Shown here one piece after another: positions 18,031-26,292 of a stretch of DNA of 64,000 bases. The notes beneath the pieces were generated by a model, which had not been told where the DNA came from, searched no databases, and saw nothing but the letters and a program-made list of their open reading frames with translations. The stretch comes from JACCSI01 sp963815285 (lineage in GTDB: Bacteria > Acidobacteriota > Vicinamibacteria > Vicinamibacterales > UBA2999). Position 1 is the stretch's first letter; each line of letters starts with the position of its first letter. The translations under genes and the position numbers were made by a program. Location: the NCBI GenBank assembly GCA_963815285.1, contig CAWFGB010000008.1, forward strand, positions 372,001-436,000. Direction: 5' to 3'.

Positions 18031-18434
18031 CGTTTCGTCCGCGCGAACACATCAGGCGCCGGTCGGATTTCGAAGCGATTTACGAGTCGGGCGTCAAGGT
18101 GAGCGGGCGGTTGATGACGGTCTTCGTCAGGCGCGCGCCGCCCATCGGGCACGCGCGGCTCGGCATCGCAGCGACTCGCAGGATAGGCGGCGCGGTGATT
18201 CGCAACCGCGCCAAGCGCCGGACCCGCGAATTGTTCCGGAGCCGCAAACCAGTTGCCGCCCTCGACATCATTGTTGTCCCTCGCCGCGAATTTCCCGATG
18301 CGCCCTATTCCAGTCTCGAGCGTGAGTTCGACGCCCTCCTTGAGCGAGCCGTCCGCTCACCCGAGCCACGCCCTCGCCCTGCCCGGCCCCAGCCTGGCGG
18401 CGCGCGCAGCGCTCGCCCTGATCCGCGCCTATAA
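18027..18434 (+). CDS. rnpA: Ribonuclease P protein component
   Basis: RnpA is the protein subunit of RNase P, which matures tRNA 5' ends. The sequence shows RRRSDFEAIYESGVK, the RRIGGAVIRNRAKRRTRELFR signature (RNR motif) and LDIIVVPRREF. It starts with GTG at 18027, overlapping the rpmH stop by four bases. The last 30 residues or so are Pro/Arg-rich and lie in the region shared with yidD in another frame, so this tail probably reflects yidD constraint rather than RnpA function. Confidence 0.94.
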   Translation: MTFRPREHIRRRSDFEAIYESGVKVSGRLMTVFVRRAPPIGHARLGIAATRRIGGAVIRNRAKRRTRELFRSRKPVAALDIIVVPRREFPDAPYSSLEREFDALLERAVRSPEPRPRPARPQPGGARSARPDPRL

Positions 18435-18717
18435 GCTCGTGGTATCGCCCTGGTTCACCGGTGCCTGTCGCTTCATGCCGACCTGCGCCGATTACACGGC
18501 AGAGGCCATCGTGCGCCACGGTTTCGTCCGTGGCTCGTGGCTTGGCGCGCGCCGCCTTGGCCGCTGCCACCCGTTTGGGCCGCACGGGCACGACCCTGTC
18601 CCGACTTCGCTCGCACCGAGACATGCGAGCTTCAGCCCGTCGACGGGCGCTCGGTCGTTTCCGTCTAGCGACGACGAAACCGGCGCCACCCGACTGACCT
18701 CGCCCGCGCAGCTTTAG
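18298..18717 (+). CDS. yidD: Membrane protein insertion efficiency factor YidD
   Basis: The core, ARAALALIRAYKLVVSPWFTGACRFMPTCADYTAEAIVRHG, with conserved cysteines (C-RFMPTCADY) and WLGARRLGRCHPFGPHGHDPVP, is YidD. This small protein helps YidC-dependent membrane insertion. The start is uncertain: ATG 18298 gives the longest plausible product, and GTG 18322 or TTG 18340 are alternatives. With any of these it overlaps the 3' end of rnpA by about 95-137 bases. A Ser/Thr-rich tail of about 40 residues follows the conserved domain. The order rnpA-yidD-yidC is widely conserved. Confidence 0.88.
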   Translation: MRPIPVSSVSSTPSLSEPSAHPSHALALPGPSLAARAALALIRAYKLVVSPWFTGACRFMPTCADYTAEAIVRHGFVRGSWLGARRLGRCHPFGPHGHDPVPTSLAPRHASFSPSTGARSFPSSDDETGATRLTSPAQL

Positions 18718-18726
18718 ATCGCATTA

Positions 18727-20466
18727 ATGGAAAAGAGGGTTTTTCTCGCCATCCTGCTGTCGTTCGCAGTGCTCTTCGTCTACCAGGCATTGATCCCTCC
18801 GCCACCGCCTGGCAACACGACCGGCACCTTGACCGACACCGTCGGGCTGGACCCGGCGTCGCGGCCGGTGACCGGCGCGTTCACCCCAGGGAACCTCACG
18901 GCGCCCATACCGGTGGGACCGCTCGAAGTTGCAGCGCCGGTGGTTGGCGACACCCAGCAGCGTGAAATCGTCGTCGAAACCGATCGGGTTCGCGCCGTCT
19001 TCACTAATCGCGGGGGCCGCCTGCTGCACTGGGAGCTCAAAGCGTACCGGAATGACGAGGGGGTGCCGATCGACGTGATTCCAGCGTCCGTTCCGCCGCA
19101 TCTGCCGCTGCCGTTTTCGCTGCAAGTCCCGGATCCGACCCTGACCGCGCGGCTGAACGACACGCTGTACAGCGTCCACGGACCGGACGGAGGCACGCTG
19201 ACGTTCTCGATGGAAACCGCCGAGGGACTGAGCGTCCGCAAGGTCTTCACCCTGCACCCCGAAACCTTCATCGTGTCCTTCAGCGCAGACGTGCAACAGA
19301 ACGGTCAGGCCATCAACCCGACCGTCGAGTGGGGGCCCGGGATGACCGACGAGATCGCGCATAGGCCTCAAGGCTCGTTCTTCTCCCCGGCGTTCATCTA
19401 TCCGGCACAGGCCATCTACTACCTCGATGGCGACGTCGAGCGTGAACCGCCGGCGGCCTTGGGTACCGGCGCCGTGCGTGAAGGGCAGTATCGCTGGGCA
19501 GGGGTGGACGACCACTATTTCATCAGCGCCGTACTGGAGCCTCCCGCGCCCGCCCGCTTCGAATTTCAGCCGGTCTCGATTTCGTCGCCCGCCTCACCCC
19601 AGGCGATCGGACAGTACGTCGCGTATTCGGTACGGTTTCCCGCACCGCCCGAAAACGTCCGCTTCTACATCGGACCGAAGCAACTCGATGTGATGCGAAG
19701 CATCGATCCGGAGTTTACGCGCGCCATCTATTTCGGGATGTTTGCCTGGCTCGCCGCACCGCTGCTCGATGCGTTGCGCTGGATTAACGGGTACATCAGC
19801 AGCTGGGGCTGGTCGATCATCGCGCTTACGATTCTCATCAACCTGGCGATGTTCCCACTGCGCCACAAGAGCGTCGTCTCGATGCGTCGGATGCAGGAAC
19901 TGCAGCCGCAGATGAAAGCCATCCAGGATCGTTACGCCAAGTACAAGATTACCGATCCTGAACGCCAGAAGATGAATCAGGAGGTGATGGAGCTGTACCG
20001 CGCCAAGGGCGTCAACCCGGCCAGCGGCTGCGTGCCCATGATGCTGACGATGCCGTTCCTGTTTGCGTTCTACGCGATGCTCGGACAGGCCATTGAAATC
20101 CGCGGCGAGAGCTTCTGGTGGATTCCCGATCTCGCCCTGAGAGATCCGCTCTTCATCACGCCGGTCCTGATGGGTGTCTCGATGTTCTGGCAGCAGAAGA
20201 TCACCCCGACGACAGCCGACCCGACGCAGCAGAAGATCATGATGTTCATGCCCATCATGATTGCCGTGACGATGTTGTTCGCGCCTTCGGGCCTGGTCAT
20301 CTACTGGCTGGTGAGCAACGTCTGGTCCATCGGCCAGCAGTACTTTACGAACATGGTGATCGGCCCGCCCAAAGTGGCTGGCACGGTGAAGACGGGCAAG
20401 GAGGCGAAGTCGATGAAGGCAGCTCCGCCTGACATCGAGGTTTCGCCCGAGCGTCGCAAGAAGTAA
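18727..20466 (+). CDS. yidC: Membrane protein insertase YidC
   Basis: YidC inserts and folds inner-membrane proteins. The 579 residues start with a transmembrane helix (VFLAILLSFAVLFVYQALIPP). The large periplasmic P1 beta-domain covers about residues 70-330, and the conserved five-helix core follows. The core includes WGWSIIALTILINLAMFPLRHKS, the MKAIQDRYAKYK coiled region and NPASGCVPMMLTMPFLFAFYAML. The long P1 domain marks the Gram-negative type. The basic C-terminal tail (EVSPERRKK) is typical. It follows yidD by 9 bases. Confidence 0.96.
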   Translation: MEKRVFLAILLSFAVLFVYQALIPPPPPGNTTGTLTDTVGLDPASRPVTGAFTPGNLTAPIPVGPLEVAAPVVGDTQQREIVVETDRVRAVFTNRGGRLLHWELKAYRNDEGVPIDVIPASVPPHLPLPFSLQVPDPTLTARLNDTLYSVHGPDGGTLTFSMETAEGLSVRKVFTLHPETFIVSFSADVQQNGQAINPTVEWGPGMTDEIAHRPQGSFFSPAFIYPAQAIYYLDGDVEREPPAALGTGAVREGQYRWAGVDDHYFISAVLEPPAPARFEFQPVSISSPASPQAIGQYVAYSVRFPAPPENVRFYIGPKQLDVMRSIDPEFTRAIYFGMFAWLAAPLLDALRWINGYISSWGWSIIALTILINLAMFPLRHKSVVSMRRMQELQPQMKAIQDRYAKYKITDPERQKMNQEVMELYRAKGVNPASGCVPMMLTMPFLFAFYAMLGQAIEIRGESFWWIPDLALRDPLFITPVLMGVSMFWQQKITPTTADPTQQKIMMFMPIMIAVTMLFAPSGLVIYWLVSNVWSIGQQYFTNMVIGPPKVAGTVKTGKEAKSMKAAPPDIEVSPERRKK

Positions 20467-20513
20467 AGTTCCAGAGTTCCAGGTCCACGGTTTAGGTTCA
20501 AAGGTTTTCCGGT

Positions 20514-20960
20514 ATGGCAACTCCGTCAGAGATCAGCGCATTTGTCGAGAAGATCGTTTCCACGATGGGCCTCACGCTGACGGCCGAGGCCGAGGAGATG
20601 CCGGACGGGCTCCGAATCAACCTCAACGGAGAAGACGGCGCGCTGTTAACGCGACGGCAGGGCGAGGCGCTCGCCGCACTGCAGCACATCGTCGCGGCAG
20701 TGTTCCGGCAGGACGTCGATGAGCGCAGGCGGCTGGTCGTGGACTGTCAGGGCTTCCGCAAGAGCAAGGATGCGGAACTCAGGCAGATGGCGAGGTTCAT
20801 GGCCGAGAAGGCGAGAGACACCGGGCTCGCTCAGGAGATCGGGCCGCTCAATCCGTACGAGCGGCGGATTGTCCATCTCGCGGTGAGCGAGGTCGACAAG
20901 GTGTCGTCGGAGAGCATCGGCGACGCGTTCGAGAAGACAGTCATCATCTCGGTGAAGTAG
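20514..20960 (+). CDS. jag: R3H domain RNA-binding protein, Jag/KhpB-like
   Basis: This 148-residue protein has a KH-like domain (about residues 1-75, with TRRQGEALAALQHIVAAVF) and a C-terminal R3H domain (GPLNPYERRIVHLAVSEVDKVSSESIG). The R-x3-H motif lies in ERRIVH. It lacks the N-terminal Jag_N domain found in many Firmicutes homologues. Proteins of this family bind RNA and always sit next to yidC, as here. The C-terminal EKTVIISVK is typical. Confidence is high on the family; the RNA targets are unknown. Confidence 0.92.
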   Translation: MATPSEISAFVEKIVSTMGLTLTAEAEEMPDGLRINLNGEDGALLTRRQGEALAALQHIVAAVFRQDVDERRRLVVDCQGFRKSKDAELRQMARFMAEKARDTGLAQEIGPLNPYERRIVHLAVSEVDKVSSESIGDAFEKTVIISVK

Positions 20961-20985
20961 GACCGCGCGCCATCGCGCGCTCTCA

Positions 20986-22443
20986 GTGTTTTCAGTCGAC
21001 GACACGATCGTGGCCATCTCCACCCCGCTGGGCCGTGCGGGGATCGGCGTAGTCCGGCTCTCGGGTTCCGATGCCGTGACGATCGCGCGGCGCCTCACCG
21101 GCGGTATCGAGCCCCTCAAGCCGCGATACGCAACTTTCGTCACCATCACAGCGGGCACGGCGTTCACAACGGACCAGGCCAGCCCCGCAGCGGAGCAGGG
21201 CGAAAGGACTTGCCCGAGCTTCAGCTCGGACATCAACGCTCCGTCTTGTGACCACAGCGCGGGGCTCTCCGACCAGGCGGTTGTCACGTTCTTCCCCGCG
21301 CCCCATTCCTACACTGGCGAAGACGTGGTTGAACTGAGCGCACATGGCAGCCCTGTCATCCTGCGCGGCATCGTGCAGGCCGCGATGGCGGCCGGCGCGC
21401 GGTTGGCGGAGCCCGGCGAGTTCACGCTCCGAGCGTTTCTCCACGGCAAGCTCGATCTGATCCAGGCCGAGGCGGTCGGCGACCTCGTCGACGCTGTCAC
21501 ACCACTTCAGGCGCGTGCGGCGTTCGATCAGCTCGAGGGAACTCTGACGTCACGGATCCACGAGATCGAGTCCTCACTGTTCGATCTCAGCGCGCGGCTC
21601 GAAGCCTCGCTCGACTTTCCGGACGAGGGTTACCACTTTGTAGAGCGGGAGGGCGCGGCGAAGGAGATGGCGGCCGCTCGATCCCGTATTGCGCAGCTAC
21701 TGGCCCAGGCAGCGCGCGGACGCATCATTCGCGAGGGGGCGCAGATCGCCATCGTTGGAACACCAAACGTCGGAAAATCGAGTCTGTTCAACGCACTGCT
21801 CAACGCCAATCGCGCGATCGTGACGTCCATCCCTGGAACGACACGCGATCTGCTGACCGAACGCGCCGATGTTCGCGGCATCTCGGTGTCGCTCGTGGAC
21901 ACGGCCGGCATCCGCGAGTCAGTGGATGCGATCGAGCAGGAAGGCGTGGCGAGAGCGCGTCAGGCTGTTGGCGTCGCTGATCTCACCGTTCTGGTGCTCG
22001 ATTGCTCGCGACCCCTGAATGCGGACGATCAACGGTTACTGGACACACACGGGGCGGGACCGCAGCTCGTCGTCGTCAACAAGATCGATCTTTCTCCGGC
22101 GTGGTCGACTGACGCAGTACCAGGCGCGGTGCTCGTGTCGGTGAAAACCGGCGAGGGCATTGACCAGCTCCTCGACGACATGGCAGCCCTGCTCGGCGTC
22201 GGTGAAAGCTTTCGAGATCAGCCGCTGGTCAGCAACCTGCGGCACATTGAATTGCTGGGCCAGGCCGACGCGGCGCTGGCCCGGGCCGAAGCAGCAGTGA
22301 TCGTCTCGAGCCACACGCTTTCCGAGGAGTTCATCCTGGCCGATCTACAAGAGGCGACTGCCGCCCTCCAGGAGATCACCGGTAAGCGCACGACCGACGA
22401 TCTGCTCGCCCACATCTTCTCGCGCTTCTGCATCGGCAAATAG
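20986..22443 (+). CDS. mnmE: tRNA modification GTPase MnmE
   Basis: MnmE and MnmG together install the cmnm5 group at U34 of certain tRNAs. From the GTG at 20986 the protein is 485 residues: MFSVDDTIVAISTPLGRAGIGVVRLSGSDA is the tetrahydrofolate-binding N-domain. A helical domain and the G domain follow (GTPNVGKSSLFNALL, DTAGIRE, NKID). The final FCIGK carries the essential Cys of the C-x-G-K motif. Residues about 55-90 contain an unusual insertion (ITAGTAFTTDQASPAAEQ and following) between N-domain strands. mnmG lies downstream but after a 321-base gap. Confidence 0.95.
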   Translation: MFSVDDTIVAISTPLGRAGIGVVRLSGSDAVTIARRLTGGIEPLKPRYATFVTITAGTAFTTDQASPAAEQGERTCPSFSSDINAPSCDHSAGLSDQAVVTFFPAPHSYTGEDVVELSAHGSPVILRGIVQAAMAAGARLAEPGEFTLRAFLHGKLDLIQAEAVGDLVDAVTPLQARAAFDQLEGTLTSRIHEIESSLFDLSARLEASLDFPDEGYHFVEREGAAKEMAAARSRIAQLLAQAARGRIIREGAQIAIVGTPNVGKSSLFNALLNANRAIVTSIPGTTRDLLTERADVRGISVSLVDTAGIRESVDAIEQEGVARARQAVGVADLTVLVLDCSRPLNADDQRLLDTHGAGPQLVVVNKIDLSPAWSTDAVPGAVLVSVKTGEGIDQLLDDMAALLGVGESFRDQPLVSNLRHIELLGQADAALARAEAAVIVSSHTLSEEFILADLQEATAALQEITGKRTTDDLLAHIFSRFCIGK

Positions 22444-22478
22444 TCGGCGCTCCAAGCCTCTCTTCTGGGCTGGCACTA

Positions 22479-22510
22479 GGCTTTGAACCGTTGGTTTTGG
22501 CAGTTTTGAA
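22479..22510 (+). repeat. Dispersed repeat, copy A
   Basis: GGCTTTGAACCGTTGGT begins a 32-base unit that continues TTTGGCAGTTTTGAA. It matches copy B at 22646 with three mismatches. A related, more divergent inverted pair lies at 8523-8611. Confidence 0.7.
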
Positions 22511-22645
22511 TCTCGCGCGGAGATCCCATCCCAAAGTAATACGGGGGACGATGGCCTGACGGGTGGCTGCTGCCACCGGTGGCGTGGGACGTCTGCCGAC
22601 CAGGTGATGGGATTTCTTTCTGTGGCGACAGTTCCCGGGTCGCCG

Positions 22646-22678
22646 GGCTTTGAACTGTTGGTCTTGGCGGTTTTGAAC
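22646..22678 (+). repeat. Dispersed repeat, copy B
   Basis: This is the second 32-base unit, beginning GGCTTTGAACTGTTGGT and continuing CTTGGCGGTTTTGAAC, in the same orientation as copy A. The two copies flank the structured segment of the mnmE-mnmG gap. Confidence 0.7.
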
Positions 22679-22764
22679 TAGGCGCTGGAGACGCGCAACA
22701 AGTCGATAAGATTGTAGCCACCTGATAGATGGCATCTTTAAATTAGATTTATAGGTCGATTTAA

Positions 22765-24637
22765 ATGTCAAAATTCGATGTAATTGTTGTTGGAGCCGGC
22801 CACGCGGGTGTGGAAGCCGCATGGGCGGCCGCTCAACTGGGCTGCTCGGTAGGACTCTGCACTCTCACGCGCGAAACCACTGCCTTAATGCCCTGCAATC
22901 CTGCCATCGGCGGAACCGCTAAAGGCCATCTTGTCAAGGAGATAGACGCGTTAGGCGGGCTGATGGCGCGGGCCATTGATGCGACCGGCCTCCAGTTCAA
23001 GATCTTGAACCGAAGCCGCGGACCCGCCGTCTGGTCTCCACGGGCCCAAGCCGATAAGCATCGCTATAGCCAGTGGGTACGAGGCGCGCTTGAAGCACGA
23101 CCAGGAATCGAGTGGGTGCTGGGTCGGGCGGGAAGGGTTCTGACGGAGAACGCCCGGGTCACAGGCCTCGCGCTTGAAGATGGCCGAAATCTCTCCTGTG
23201 AAGCCCTGGTGATAACGACCGGGACCTTCCTCAATGGCCTGGTGCATGTTGGTCGCGATCAGCGGCCCGCAGGCCGAGCGGGGGAGCCACCGTCGAGAGA
23301 TCTCGCCGAGTCGCTCAAGTCGTTCGGATTCGAATGGGGAAGGCTGAAGACCGGCACACCCCCTCGGCTGGCTCGCGGGTCAATCGATTTCGATGGGGCG
23401 ACGGCTGCCGGAGTGTTCCACGTGGAACACGGGGATGACGCACCGGAACCGTTTTCCTACATGGCCGAAGGCGCCCCAAAGAATCTGATCGCTTGCCACG
23501 TGCTCCACACCAACGAGGTGGTTCACAGCCTCGTCCGGCGACACATTGATCAGTCGCCACTTTTCAATGGCCAAATTGCCGGCATCGGGCCTCGGTATTG
23601 TCCCTCCCTTGAGGACAAGGTCATGCGGTTCCCGCATCGTGACCGCCACCAGATATTTCTGGAGCCGGAGGGACTGGACGTTGAGGAGATCTACGTCAAC
23701 GGGTTCTCGATGAGCCTTCCGGCTGAAATTCAGGAGCGGCTCGTCACCGCCCTTCCTGGACTCGAAGGCGCAAAGATGCTGCGGCCTGGCTACGCGGTCG
23801 AATACGACTTCATCCAGCCCACGGAACTTCGAAGTTCCCTGGAGACGCGGCGGTTGGAAGGGCTGTTCCTCGCCGGGCAAATCAACGGCACGTCCGGATA
23901 TGAGGAGGCAGCAGGACAGGGCCTGCTCGCCGGGATAAACGCCGCGCAGCGAGCGCGTCGCCGTGAGGCGTTCATACTCGGCCGGCATGAAGCCTACATC
24001 GGGATCATGATCGACGATCTCGTTACCAAGGGGTGCCTCGAGCCCTATCGCATGTTCACCTCCCGCGCCGAACATCGTCTCCTCCTGCGAGTGGACAACG
24101 CGGACCTTCGGCTGACACCCGGTGGGCGGGCCATCGGGGCCGTCGATGACAGTCGCTGGCAACGGTTCGAGCGGCGGAGACAGCGGTATGAACGCAACTT
24201 AGCCACGCTCTCCCGGACGTCCGTCCGGTTGAGCACAGGAGCAAGAGTTCCCGCGGCGCACGCGCTGCGGCAGCCCGAAGTCAAACTGGCCGCGCTGGAC
24301 GCGACGGGGGAAGTGGCGCTCTCTCTGGACCCGATTGATCGCGATTTGGATCTTCTGTCGGCTGAAACCTCAGTGAAGTACCGAGGGCTACCTGCAGCGC
24401 CAGGCTCAGGTGGTTGAACGCAGCAGAAAGCAGGAGCACGCGAGGATTCCTGGCGATTTTCCGTACGACCAGGTGCCGGGCCTGTCCCGGGAGTTGGTGC
24501 ATCGCTTCCGCCAGGCTCGTCCTGACACGCTCGGCCAGGCACTTCGCATCCCAGGGGCGACACCTGCCGCGGTCGCGGTCGTCGCGGCTTATGTAAGACG
24601 GTGGATGCCTCCGGTCCCAGTCGGTCCGGGCGAATGA
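22765..24637 (+). CDS. mnmG: tRNA uridine-5-carboxymethylaminomethyl modification enzyme MnmG, frameshifted near the C-terminus
   Basis: MnmG is the FAD-binding partner of MnmE. It starts FDVIVVGAGHAGVEAAWAAAQLG (Rossmann fold) and shows CNPAIGGTAKGHLVKEIDALGG, AGQINGTSGYEEAAGQG and TSRAEHRLLLRVDNAD. The uninterrupted frame ends at 24417 after VKYRGLPAAPG. If one G of the GGG at 24385-24387 is removed, the frame continues as KYRGYLQRQAQVVERSRKQ, then PYDQVPGLSRELV and LRIPGATPAAVAVV, which is the conserved MnmG C-terminus. It then stops at 24637 in an ATGA overlap with rsmG. The restored protein is 623 residues, the normal length. The break may be a sequencing error or a recent mutation. A parS site lies inside the gene. 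Confidence 0.92.
23414..23429. promoter_or_regulatory. parS site (ParB-binding), inside mnmG
   Basis: TGTTCCACGTGGAACA is a perfect 16-bp palindrome and matches the chromosomal parS consensus closely (TGTTTCACGTGAAACA-type). It encodes VFHVEH within MnmG. The site is about 2 kb from parA, as expected for origin-proximal parS. Confidence 0.9.
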
Positions 24638-25320
24638 GTTCTCGCGAGTTTCGGGACCGGCTTCGGCGACGCGCAAGGCGCGCGTCCCTCGAGGTCTCGC
24701 CGGAACTCGCTGACGCATTGGAGCGGTATTTCTTCCTGCTCACCAAATGGAACGCGAAGATCAACCTGACATCCCTCAAACTGGAGTCAAACGGCGACGA
24801 CGAGGCCATGGACCGGCTGTTGATCGAGCCCGTTGTTGCGGCCCGCCATGTAAAGGCGTCAACGCAGACTGCCATTGACATCGGTTCCGGCGGGGGATCG
24901 CCCGCTCTTCCGCTAGCCCTCGCATGCCCCAGGCTGTCCATCAGACTGGTCGAATCCAAGACGCGCAAAGCCGTGTTTCTTCGTGAGGCGATTCGCGAAC
25001 TCGCTCTCACACGCGTCACCGTTGAGACCTCCCGATTTGAGGAGCTGCTAACGCGCCCCGAACTCCACGAAGGCCTCGACCTCGTGACCATTCGCGCCGT
25101 GAGAGTTGAACCACGGACGCTTGTGAGCCTACAGGCATTTCTGAGACCCGGGGGACAGCTATTCCTTTTCCGCGGGCCGGGCGGCGCGGATGTCGCCGAA
25201 GCCCTGACGCCAGCGCTCGCCTGGCTGGCGACCTATCCGCTGGTCGATGCAGTCCGCTCACGCCTTGTCGTTCTCCAAAAAACCGCTATCGGACGGCCGT
25301 ACTCCCGGTTAGCGCGGTAA
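24634..25320 (+). CDS. rsmG: 16S rRNA (guanine(527)-N7)-methyltransferase RsmG
   Basis: RsmG (GidB) methylates G527 of 16S rRNA. The sequence has the LERYFFLLTKWNAKINLTSLK N-terminal motif, AIDIGSGGGSPALPLALACP as SAM-binding motif I, LVESKTRKAVFLREAIRELAL and DLVTIRAV. I take the ATG at 24634 (MSSREFRDRLRRRARR) as the start, giving 228 residues; it overlaps the restored mnmG stop as ATGA. The order mnmE-mnmG-rsmG-parA-parB is the classic origin-region arrangement. Confidence 0.93.
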   Translation: MSSREFRDRLRRRARRASLEVSPELADALERYFFLLTKWNAKINLTSLKLESNGDDEAMDRLLIEPVVAARHVKASTQTAIDIGSGGGSPALPLALACPRLSIRLVESKTRKAVFLREAIRELALTRVTVETSRFEELLTRPELHEGLDLVTIRAVRVEPRTLVSLQAFLRPGGQLFLFRGPGGADVAEALTPALAWLATYPLVDAVRSRLVVLQKTAIGRPYSRLAR

Positions 25321-25332
25321 GAAATTCACCGC

Positions 25333-25348
25333 CGTTCCACGTGGAACA
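25333..25348. promoter_or_regulatory. parS site (ParB-binding), upstream of parA
   Basis: CGTTCCACGTGGAACA shares a perfect 14-bp palindromic core, GTTCCACGTGGAAC, with the site in mnmG and differs only in the first base. It lies in the rsmG-parA gap, 137 bases before the parA start, so ParB could also act on parAB expression here. Confidence 0.88.
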
Positions 25349-25484
25349 CCCTTGCGCCCCGCCAAGCTTGCGCGTAACCTGAGATTCGCTGCCGTTTCGT
25401 CGATTGATTTAGGTTACAAGACCAAATATGCTGCCGCCTGAGTTCGCCACCCCGCCATCACATCCAGTTGATCACGGTAACATC

Positions 25485-26258
25485 ATGAAAACAAAGGTCA
25501 TTACCGTCACCAACCAGAAGGGTGGTGTGGGTAAGACCACGACCGCGATTAACCTCGCGGCGGCTCTGGCCTTGTCTGGCCAGCCCACCCTGCTCGTAGA
25601 CATCGATCCCCAGGGCAACGCCACCAGCGGTCTTGGCCTCAAAGGTCAGCTCGCGCCCGGCGGGACCATTTACCAGGCCCTGACCCTGGCCGAAGCCCGA
25701 GCCGACGACTACATTCTGCACACTGCGATTGACGGGCTCGACATGATGCCTGCCACGCGCGACCTCGCGGGAGCCGAGATCGAACTGATCTCCGTTGACC
25801 GTCGCGACCGCCGGCTGCGTGAACTGCTCGAGCCCCTGCGCACCCGTTACCGATTCATCGTCATCGACTGCCCGCCCTCGCTCGGGCTCCTGACGCTTAA
25901 CGCCCTCGTCGCAGCTGACAGCGTCCTGATTCCGCTGCACTGCGAATACTTCGCGCTCGAAGGGCTCGCCGATCTGGTGGCGACGCTGCGCCGCGTGCGC
26001 GCGGCGCTCAATCCGACACTGGACGTCGAAGGCGTGCTGCTCACGATGAATGACGAGCGAACCAATCTTGGCCAACAGGTGGCCAAGGACGTGCGGGGGT
26101 TCTTCAAAGAGAAGGTTTACCGCACGGTCATCCCGCGCAATGTTCGCTTGGCTGAAGCGCCGAGCCACGGTGTCCCGGCCGTTAGCTACGACGCGAAGTC
26201 ACGCGGCGCCGAAGCCTACACCGCGCTCGCCCAAGAATTCCTGCAGCGCAATGGCTGA
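25485..26258 (+). CDS. parA: Chromosome partitioning ATPase ParA (Soj)
   Basis: ParA is the Walker-type ATPase that segregates origins together with ParB-parS. The start at ATG 25485 gives MKTKVITVTNQKGGVGKTTTAINLAAAL, with the deviant Walker A KGGVGKTT at residues 12-19. LLVDIDPQGNATSGLG and FIVIDCPPSLGLLTLNAL follow. The length is 257 residues, normal for the chromosomal short type without an N-terminal HTH. An in-frame ATG at 25428 would add an unconserved 19-residue leader. It is followed at once by parB. Confidence 0.95.
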   Translation: MKTKVITVTNQKGGVGKTTTAINLAAALALSGQPTLLVDIDPQGNATSGLGLKGQLAPGGTIYQALTLAEARADDYILHTAIDGLDMMPATRDLAGAEIELISVDRRDRRLRELLEPLRTRYRFIVIDCPPSLGLLTLNALVAADSVLIPLHCEYFALEGLADLVATLRRVRAALNPTLDVEGVLLTMNDERTNLGQQVAKDVRGFFKEKVYRTVIPRNVRLAEAPSHGVPAVSYDAKSRGAEAYTALAQEFLQRNG

Positions 26259-26292
26259 CCAGGACCCGATGCACTCACACAAAGGACATGTG

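Larger units (their letters stand above)
22444..22764. other. mnmE-mnmG intergenic region with repeat-flanked segment
   Basis: These 321 bases separate two genes that are usually closely spaced. Two copies of a 32-base repeat (22479-22510 and 22646-22678) flank a GC-rich segment of about 135 bases. That segment can form local hairpins, for example GGTGGC/GCCACC around 22561-22577. The last 60 bases before mnmG are strikingly A/T-rich (for example TTTAAATTAGATTTATAGG) and may hold the mnmG promoter. No convincing coding sequence or tRNA is seen. Confidence 0.6.

Noticed and set aside
20961..20980. GCGCG/CGCGC hairpin before mnmE as a terminator
   Set aside because: The stem is short, has no T-run, and lies within a tightly spaced operon.
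22444..22764. tRNA gene in the mnmE-mnmG gap
   Set aside because: No cloverleaf, T-loop GTTCGA motif or CCA-type end could be assembled from the sequence.
24382..24417. Programmed frameshift in mnmG
   Set aside because: No slippery heptamer, shifty stop or downstream structure of the known kinds; MnmG is not known to use frameshifting. Error or mutation is simpler.
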